From: Pleurostoma richardsiae
Taxonomy: Eukaryota; Ascomycota; Sordariomycetes; Calosphaeriales; Pleurostomataceae
Direction: 5' to 3'
Assembly (NCBI GenBank): GCA_030052745.1
Contig: JANBVO010000026.1
Coordinates: 1-64,000 of the forward strand
Length of the DNA: 64,000 nt
The number at the start of each line of letters is the position of its first letter. The stretch's first letter is position 1. The notes under the pieces are model-generated. The model saw only the letters and a program-made list of their open reading frames with translations. It was not told the DNA's origin and made no database searches. Made by a program: the position numbers and the translations under genes. Below are positions 56,364 through 64,000 of the stretch, piece after piece.

Positions 56364-57429
56364 TGTGATAAGGAATTATATCAAGTATCGTGTCTTAGAA
56401 GGTATTGTATATAAACTTCCCGCGCCTTGGCGAAGTTAGGTAGTTGCTTGCTCTACTTGCTCGTTAGCCCGGGCTGGAAATAGAAATTGGTTAAAGTTTA
56501 TGTTTTGATGTGGTGTTATTATTAGGCCTCCCTAGAAAATATATGTAATCCCTAAGATAAGCTGACGTTAATAGCCGCTAATCTATATTAATCTACTTTA
56601 ACTCCGGTAGTATGAAACGAATTTTACTAAGATAGGTAACTATATCTCCAGTAACTATGTAGTTTTACTAGAAAAAGTAGCCCGATCTCCGGCATGTAGT
56701 TTGAAACGAGCGCACGTACGTTCCTTCCTCGGCCAGGCACTCATGCACGTTCCCGGTTTTATGAACTTCGCCGATTTCGCCTCTCGTCGGCCAGTTTACA
56801 AGTATAAGAAAGGGGGGGAAGAAACCTAAGTGGAACAAGATAAAACCTAGTCCTTACGATCAACAACGGCCCAGTCCCTGATACATGGTCGTACGAGCAG
56901 GGATGTGCTCAGCCATGTGACAGTCCGCATGATTCTGTTCTCTGACTCAGGAACTTGGGAATTTCATGCCAAGCACCCTTACATGTAGATATCTCGGGTA
57001 TGACCGTATGTAGCGGCTGACAGGAAGATACGCCATTTCACTTTTTATTGAAGCCTTGTATCTACGAAAAGCACACATGTGTCCTCGAATCAAAAGGCGA
57101 GAACCAGACAGAGGGCGGTCAATTTATTTTGACCGATGCACCTCGGCGTCTTCTTCTACAGCTCTCTGACGTAAGTAGATCTGCCGTTGCATTCAAATGC
57201 ACGAGATCATATTTGTTCAAGCTTAACTGCGGAGTAGCACGGCAATTACGAGGTCCAGGTTAAATGTTGTATGAGGTCTGCGGCATTAGAGGAAGGCAGA
57301 TCCAGGAAAGCGGGGGAAATACCATCCACGTACAATACCTACCGTATAAGAGAGACTAAAAAAGCCAACTCTAGCCAACTGCGATTCCTCCATTTTAACG
57401 CACCGTGTGTCCAGCTTTCTCTGTCAAAA
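56364..57429. other. divergent intergenic region
   Basis: 1.07 kb between the unknown gene (-) and the MFS transporter (+). About 56500-56700 is AT-rich and mildly RIP-like. A TATA-like CCGTATAAGAG near 57341 is suitably placed for the transporter. No gene recognised. Confidence 0.45.
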
Positions 57430-59344
57430 ATGCCCCTAGGAATCATACAGACTTCAAACGATGGTGAATTTCCTGGAACGGAAGTGCTCCTTGTCGATGG
57501 ACGCGCCGGCGACAGCCTTGGTATCGAGACAAGGCGCTGTCTCAAGCACGTTTACCACCATGTCAGTTCCATGCGCAATGTCATGAAAGCGTTTCGTATA
57601 TCTGAGCGTTGATCCTATTAGGGCGTACAAACAGTACTTATACCCCAGCCGGCAGAGAACGACCTAAATGATCCCCTTGTGAGTCAGTAGTTTCACTACA
57701 ATGGCAATTACGAGCTAAGAGCGCATACAGCTCTGGCCAAGGTGGAAGAAAGAAGCTGCTTTCTGGAGCATTCTTATTAACACTATTGTCTTTGCGATCG
57801 TGCCTGGTCCGCTTCTAGCGCCCTCGACGTATGCCCTTGCCGAGGTTTTCAACGCGCCTCTTACCAAGATAGCTGAACTTAGCGGATATCAGCTTCTTGT
57901 TGTCGGAGCTCTGGGGTATGCGTTCGTCACAGTTCCTAGCTAAGAACACCTCGAATAACTGACAGGCCAGACCTTTGGTATCAGTCCTTGCTCAAAAGTA
58001 CGGGAAAAGGCCGCAGTTCCTGTTTGCAGCGGTTACGGCGACTCTGGGAACAATCATCTGCATTGTCGGCTCCGAGCAATTCCGATACAAGACACTTCTC
58101 GCGGGACGTATGGTTCAAGGGCTCGGCATCACCGCGTGGGAAAGTCTTTCTTTGGCATCTGTCGGTGACCTGTTCTACTTACACGAACGGGGTTGGAGGG
58201 CAGCCGTGGTGGTCGCGGCCCTAGCTTGCATGGCTTCGTTGGTCGCTATCATTGGGGGCGCGATGACCGAGTATGTAGGGTGGAGCCGCCTGTTCTGGGC
58301 TTGCTTGCCCTTCAATCTCGTCTCTATGCTTTCGACGATTCTTCTCATACCGGAGACGCAGTACCCAAGGCAAAATACCGAGTTTCGCCCAGGTCAGCCC
58401 GAAGGGAATGATCCAGAGAAACCAACAGCGACGCCAGTCGAAGAGGTCCAGGTCCGGAAGACTTTTTTACAAAGTCTAAGGCCTCTCGCAGGCGTGTACA
58501 CCAAGAAAAGCCCCTTGCACCTCCTGAGCGAGATCTTCATCCACCTTAGTAACCCTACAGTGGTCTGGATTATGCTTATCAGCGGTGTCTCTGTGAGCAC
58601 TTTCGTCACGACGAGCTACATTCTTTCCCAGATCTGGTCCGTCCCTCCCTACTCGCTCAATGTTGCGCAGAATGGATACTTCTTTGCGGGTGCCTTGATC
58701 GCGGGAGTCATAGCTATTCCGGCAGGACCTCTGTGCGATTGGTCAGCCCGTGCTCTTTCTAGGCTGAACAAGGGCATCTATGAGGCTGAGTTCCGCATAC
58801 CCATCAACATCCTTGCCGTACTATGCTGCAGCTGCGGGTGGTTCCTGTTCATGTGGGTCGTGGATCATCCTCGACCCAACGGCTACTTACTAGGATCATT
58901 CTGCTATGGCCTGACTTGCTTTGGCATATCGATAGCGTCAACCTCGGCTGGTCTCTATGTCCTGTGAGTAGCACTTGATGGACTGGATGCCATAAGACAT
59001 GCTAACAACTTATACGTATAAGTGACGCGTTTCCAAAGCAATCAACAGAGATATTTGTTCTTCAAATGATGGTCAAGAATTTTATGTTCTACGGCTTTTC
59101 GACTTTCATAAATACATGGGCTACGGAGAAGGGCGCGGGAAATGTCTTCAAGACATATGGAATCCTCTCGGTGTGCCTCTTCGCCACCTGCATCCCCATG
59201 TGTAAGTTCATGGTTGATATGCCTTATACTTGAAATTGCGTACTGGGAAACTAACCCTTCATCATAGACGTTTTCGGTAAACTTAACAGAAAAGTTGTGC
59301 ATAAGATGCGCCCCAGAAGCAAGCTTCTTAGGGCTATTACCTAA
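57430..59344 (+). CDS. MFS transporter, DHA1 type
   Basis: Plasma-membrane proton-coupled exporter or permease, 536 aa, 12 helices expected. Exons 57430-57549, 57622-57678, 57731-57915, 57971-58963, 59023-59201 and 59268-59344 join in phase. Visible: NDPLLWPRWKK before helix 1 (usually NDPLNWP), VPGPLLAPSTYALAE, FNAPLTKIAELSGYQ, VSVLAQKYGKRPQF (the loop 2-3 MFS signature), GRMVQGLGITAWES, central loop from about 58380 to 58510, then the second half ending GKLNRKVVHKMRPRSK. The exon 3/4 acceptor is CCAG at 57970; an AG eight bases earlier would break the frame. It is tail to tail with the decayed NRPS-like gene, for whose product it may once have been the exporter. Confidence 0.92.
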
Positions 59345-59949
59345 GTCCCCAATTGACAAGGGTATCTTAACCTAGTTGCCTGACAGTATTCTTTTCGAGA
59401 ATTGGGAGGGTTCCTAATGAGATGGTCACCTGTGATTGACACTGGCTGCTCGTAAGCGGCTCGAGACATGTTCTATACTTGACAGGAAACCCTCACTACC
59501 TTCGTGAGTTAAACGATGTCTTGGTGTACCCATATATCCAATCTATAATTGATCGCACGTTGCGTTGCTGATAATGGTTTCCATGGGGATAAATGTTAGG
59601 ACCGGACCGTACTTTGAATTGCGTTTATTGTCTATCAAAATCATCCCAGCGGAGGTGGAGGTGACTCTTCCGGAGTGACACTAGAGGGGCTATATAAATG
59701 CCGTACTGAGCAGCTGGCAACTATCAGGACGGCCCATCGTAGGACTTTGCTGAGGGATCTTCACGGTTAGAACCTGAAGGGCAAAGTCCCATGAATATTC
59801 CATCTTATGTCCTAACACTGAGAATCAGACAGTAAAGGGCTTTCTTAGCCTATATGAAACAGTCCTGATCATTTCAATAGAGGAGCGAAGTCTAAGAACT
59901 GAGTTTGTCTTTTCAGGCTGGTCTCTATGCGCAAGTCCTGAAACATCAT
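59345..59949. other. tail-to-tail gap
   Basis: 605 bp between the 3' ends of the MFS transporter (+) and the NRPS-like gene (-). Nothing recognised. Confidence 0.4.
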
Positions 59950-62900
59950 TCACCACTGCGTCCTCCACCAACTGACCATCTTACTTACCAATCCGCTACT
60001 AACAACATCAAATCCGTTTTCAACTGTTTTACTTCGGCCGGCGGTTTTGGTCGTGTCAAATACAAGGCCCTCTCTTCCTGGATCGTCGTTATCATACTTG
60101 TCCGTAAAGAAGTCAAGGAGCTTAAACGTCGGATTTTTTATGGGGTCGGTGTTTGATTCCTTGAGGAGCTTCACCCACTCCCGTTGCTTGACTACGGTAA
60201 AGTCCAAGCCAGCTTCATGCAAAGCCGGTAGGAAATCCCGCGTCCAGTCGAACAAACGCGACTTCTGCACCTGGTATACCACAGAGGGGTCGCCTTCAGC
60301 CATGGCACAGTGACCTGCTCGCGGCGTTGTTCGATCCGGCTCACTCGCGAGGCCGGCAAGCTCGATGCAGGATCTAGCCATGAAGTCAATGGGCATCCAG
60401 GATGGAGTCTGGGGGAGGGCATTAGCTAGCATCTTTCCCTTAGCTAAATTTTTTCTGGATTGCTGACCTCATCTAGTGTCGGTAGTGCCTTGACAGTATT
60501 CACGCTCCGTATCATTAGAGGGATGGCTTCCGTGGGATTCCACATGCCATGCTCAGTGTCTCCAATGATCTGTCCCAGCCGTAGTACCCTTGCCATCATC
60601 CCAGTCTTCTCTGCTGCCGACTTTACAATATACTCTGTGACAACCTTAGACTGAGCATAACCCATGTTCTGGGCATGCTCCAAGTGCGCAACGTACGTTT
60701 CGTACACCGTGGATGGAATCGGCGTTCCCCCTGCCGCCGAGATCGATGAGCAGAAGAACAAATCTGCCGGCTGTATAGTCCTCGTAGCCAGGCAAAAATT
60801 AAGTAGGTTGTACGTTCCTCGAATATGGTGTGGCTCGAAGCTGCGCACACCGAGGTTGAAGTTAACGGCCCAGGCTGAATGTATCACCGCCGTCAGGCTA
60901 TCCCTCATTTCTTCGATAATTTCGTCGCCGAGGCCGAGGGTGGGTACGCTCAAATCCGCTGGAACGCAGGAGATCTTGCCTAACTCCTTGGCGCTCAATG
61001 TAGAGATACCCCTAGAGGAAAGTGCTGATAAGACGCGAGCTTGGGCGGCGAGTACCGATGGTGCTCTGACGAGACACCAGACCCTCCTAATGTACGCCTT
61101 GCTCACTAGTTATCCAAGTATATGAGCACCCAGTGACCCAGTTGCTCCGGTCAATATCTGTACAGCCTGTCAGAATTCCCGTAGTCTTGTCGTGCGATGT
61201 CTGTCAGGCTACACTTACAAGTGTTTCCCCGTCGGGCGAAATAGTTCCAGTCGGCCTGGGTGAGAAGTCTGAGTACTTGTCGATGAGATCGCGCATTATA
61301 GAGATCTCGTCTATCCTGACGATGGTAGCCCCACCGGCGCGCAGGGAAAGTATGTGCTTCACCAAAAGTTCTACGTTGGGGTATTCGAACACAACATTCT
61401 GACCTAGGACTTGACCACCTAGACTGATGTCTCGTGTAATATGTGCCCGTGCGGTAATCGCCTGGAGGCTGTCTAGGCCGGCCTCGAAAAAGTCCGCGGA
61501 AGGCTCAAGGTTGGTAATCGGCCGATCTTAGTACGGAATAAATTGAGCAGATAGGTGACCAACTCTTGCTCGTCGTGGTGAGAGAGCTCATTCCCTGCGC
61601 GAGCAACCTTAGCTTCTCCAAAGTGTGCGTAAATGCTGTCGATCAACTCTGCAAGTTGCTTGTAAAAAGCTCCTCGGATGACGGTGCCTTTATCAGTCCT
61701 CGGATACTCAACACCGCAATCTAGGATCTCCACCATCTCCAGGGATATGCGGCCAAAACCCTCGGCTTTGTCGTTGGCTTCCTGAATTGTAGGCATCAGT
61801 CGCTCCAAAATTTCTCGCTTTGACATGTCTTTAGCGTGCTCACTCGGTATTATGATTAGTCCTGGAATCTCTCGGCCAACTCCGAAAACAACAGCTTCTT
61901 GGACTAGTGTGTTCTGGCGGATACGGTGCTCGTAAGGCACGGGAAGCACCTTTTGCTCATTCACAAGGGTGACACGATCGTCCAGGCGACCCATATACTT
62001 CCAAGCATCTGGGGTAGTTTGGTGCGGCGTAAATGTATCCTTGGTGCGAAAGGATGTTAGGCGGGTCATCCGAATTCGACAGCACTTTAGAAGGAAGGCC
62101 ATCAAGGACGATGAGCTCAAAGATATCGTTGCCGATGGGTTCCATCCTGAGGAAGGGTTTAACCGAGGGTAGAGGCCTCATATAGTTCCAAACTTTATCG
62201 CCGGGGTCTCGAAACGACGTCATGAGTTGCCCCAGTTCGGTTCTGTCTGTGTTGTTAGCAGACGTAATGATTGTCTCCAGTAGCCAGTAGTTTAGGTCTC
62301 CACTTACGCTCCATAATGACCGACTAGATATACTCCAGCGTCAACAAGCCTGCCCCCGAGATCGTCGGGGCAGCTGCTGCCGCCAAAGAGAACCAGCTTA
62401 CAACGCTTCAGTGCCTCAATCCCTCGCTGCGTCTCGGCCATGAGTTTGAGAGCATACGGCACACAATGAAGACTGTCTGGCCGCACAACCTCCATAGCGT
62501 TGGTCAGGGTACTCCCGGACAACGGTAGATTAGAGTTGTACATCGCGATATTCTTGCCAGCTACCAGAGCCCGAAACAAAGTAGAGATGCCGTAGTTGTG
62601 GAACAGAGGAAGGCTAAGGAACGCCCGATACGGAATGCCCGAGGAGTAGTTTGACAGACAGGCTGCGTGGGTCTGGAAGATGGGTTTGGGTAGACCCGTC
62701 GAGCCGGAGGAGTGGATAATGAACGAGATACGCTTGCTTGCACTGACGCCCTTGACTACCGGAAAGCGGGGTTCGTTCGACTGTGTGCTCTGATAGTCAT
62801 GCTTCTCTAGAATGCGGTAGACGGAAATGAGACACTCGGACTGCATGTTCTCCACCGACTTGGCGTGGTGACTGCTTGCAATTACTTTTCGGCAATTGGT

Positions 62901-63404
62901 CTGTTTCAGCAGGTTAACGTAAGCCTCGGTCGACAGCCGATTAGAGAGGAATAGAATTGCGAAACCCATCCGCGACAAGGCGAAGACAGAGACAACATAG
63001 TCCAAGTTCGATGGGGCAAGGATTGCAACGACTTCGGCGTGCTGGTCAGTTGCGTTCTGCACGCGGATCAGTACCAAATTCGAGCCATGGCAGGGCGAGC
63101 ACTGCTAGCTCACCTCCGTGACAATACCACTCGCCACGTATTTGCGAGCTGCTTCATCCGCGAATTCGTCGATTTCAGAGACAGTATAATCAATATAATC
63201 ATTCTGTCCTCTGACAGTCGCAGGGTAAGAAATGAACACCGATTTTGGGCCCTCGTGGACCTTACTCAGGAGTAGATCGTTAATAGTTTCGACGGGTGCG
63301 TCGACAAGCTGTTGTGCTAAGTGCTCAGCTGAGCCATTGGTTGTAATGTAAGTATTCTTGCCTCCAAATGGGAGAGAAACCATGCTTAGAGTTATGAGCT
63401 CCAT
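59950..63404 (-). pseudogene. NRPS-like enzyme (adenylation-thiolation-reductase), decayed
   Basis: Such enzymes adenylate a carboxylic acid, load it on a carrier domain and release it reductively as an aldehyde. Coding blocks: 63114-63404, 62308-63056, 61219-62242, 60468-61157, 59950-60408, with standard introns. Adenylation domain: VVAILAPSN, FIIHSSGSTGLPKP, YLVGHYG, then WKYMGRLDDRVTLVNEQKV and YPRTDKGTVIRGAF. Carrier domain: FFEAGLDSLQA with the phosphopantetheine Ser. Reductase: LTGATGSLGAHIL, RRVWCLVRA, YAQSKVVTEYIV (YxxxK), ending DFFTDKYDNDDPGREG. Lesions: one extra base near 62055, one base short near 61500, and a stop (TAA, expected Gln) at 61110-61112. About 1,050 aa if it were whole. 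Confidence 0.88.
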
Positions 63405-63913
63405 TGTAAAGTCGCGGCGAGATGAGAATGTCAGACACGAGCTCTGACAAGAAATCTCTGAATTTCAGTTAGCTCGAACAGTTCCCTTGGAATCTTTGTA
63501 GGTTAAGCGAGTGTATTAGTGGACGATAGAGCAGATCTTACTAAGGAGACTCGGGACAAGGACAATACCGAAATGAGCCGAGCGGGGAAAACTGCCGTTC
63601 CGATATGCAACCTGGCGTTTTCACTGCCCTCGATGCCCCGGTAACAGACGAAATCCACAGCATGCGTCGGATAGGAACATGACGGAAAAGCCGTTCGCAA
63701 CGGAAGGTGATCCGGCCGGAAAAGGAGCGGAAAATGCATGCACTCACGAACTCGTGTCCCCCAGAAAACCCTTTACAGACGGTTAGGGCGGTTATGTCAC
63801 CACCGTCGACATATTGATCTGAACAACACATGACATTTGCAAATGGAGAAGTTCTGTTTCGGTGGTTCATTGATGGGTCGGCCAACTTGAAGAATATCCA
63901 ATTGTCGAAGTTT
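63405..63913. other. promoter side of the NRPS-like gene
   Basis: 509 bp between the NRPS-like start and the next minus-strand stop. A long frame here (63541-63993 on the minus strand) has no domain and looks accidental. Confidence 0.4.
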
Positions 63914-64000
63914 TTATGCAACCCCTCGCAGTTGTTTCTGCTTAGTCCGGAATTCCTCCACTGCTTTCTCCATAACACCCGACGTCGCATCACCGAAGAT
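63914..64000 (-). CDS. 3' end of an unidentified gene (partial)
   Basis: Reading inward from the right edge on the minus strand gives 28 residues (FGDATSGVMEK, then AVEEFRTKQKQLRGVA) and a TAA at 63914-63916. The helical, charged composition and codon use look like a genuine protein C terminus, but it is too short to assign. The gene would extend beyond the window. Confidence 0.35.
   Translation of the reverse strand: MFGDATSGVMEKAVEEFRTKQKQLRGVA

Noticed and set aside
63541-63993. 150-codon minus-strand frame near the right edge
   Set aside because: No recognisable motif; the frame of the partial gene ending at 63914 is more protein-like and overlaps it.
1-64000. tRNA, rRNA, CRISPR arrays and bacterial-type operons
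   Set aside because: I saw no cloverleaf with A/B boxes, no rRNA core sequences and no regularly spaced repeats; a CRISPR array is not expected in a fungal nuclear region.

Overview
The window is nuclear DNA of a filamentous ascomycete, most like an Aspergillus- or Penicillium-type Eurotiomycete (an inference from protein families). Nearly every gene is split by 48-112 bp GT-AG introns with CTAAC/CTGAC-like branch sites. There are many Zn2Cys6 regulators, and one transposon-bearing block shows the TpA-rich signature of repeat-induced point mutation (RIP). I read splice sites by eye; exon phases were checked for the larger genes.

Left part, 0-13 kb: a 5'-truncated sugar transporter, a decayed CocE-type hydrolase, a Zn2Cys6 regulator whose zinc cluster is split by a GC-AG intron, a PhyH-type Fe(II)/2-oxoglutarate oxygenase, and an intact CocE-type hydrolase. 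From 13.1 to 20.3 kb lies a Ty3/Gypsy chromovirus fossil with 384-bp LTRs and a CTAAG target-site duplication.

Middle part, 20.6-39 kb: a dense run of metabolic genes. These are a copper amine oxidase, an SDR, a Zn2Cys6 regulator, a NodL/maltose-type O-acetyltransferase, a PhyH oxygenase of the FtmF/AusE type, a second Zn2Cys6 regulator, an APC amine/GABA-type permease (one frameshift), a deoxyribose-phosphate aldolase, a third PhyH oxygenase and a second, intact APC permease. Together they suggest uptake and oxidative breakdown of an amine-bearing compound. The substrate cannot be read from sequence.

Right part, 39-64 kb: a decayed Zn2Cys6 regulator; a DHA1-type transporter fragment cut off by an AT-rich block; a divergent UbiX/UbiD pair (flavin prenyltransferase and prenyl-FMN decarboxylase); a composite C2H2-C2H2-Zn2Cys6 regulator; an intron-rich aldehyde dehydrogenase with one frameshift; two poorly understood fungal ORFs with small lesions; an intact DHA1-type MFS transporter; and a decayed NRPS-like A-T-R reductase. 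The right edge holds the 3' end of an unidentified gene.

A striking overall feature is how many host genes are nearly intact but carry one or a few lesions (single-base shifts, CAA-to-TAA or TGG-to-TGA stops). This points either to an accessory region losing function or to base-level assembly errors.
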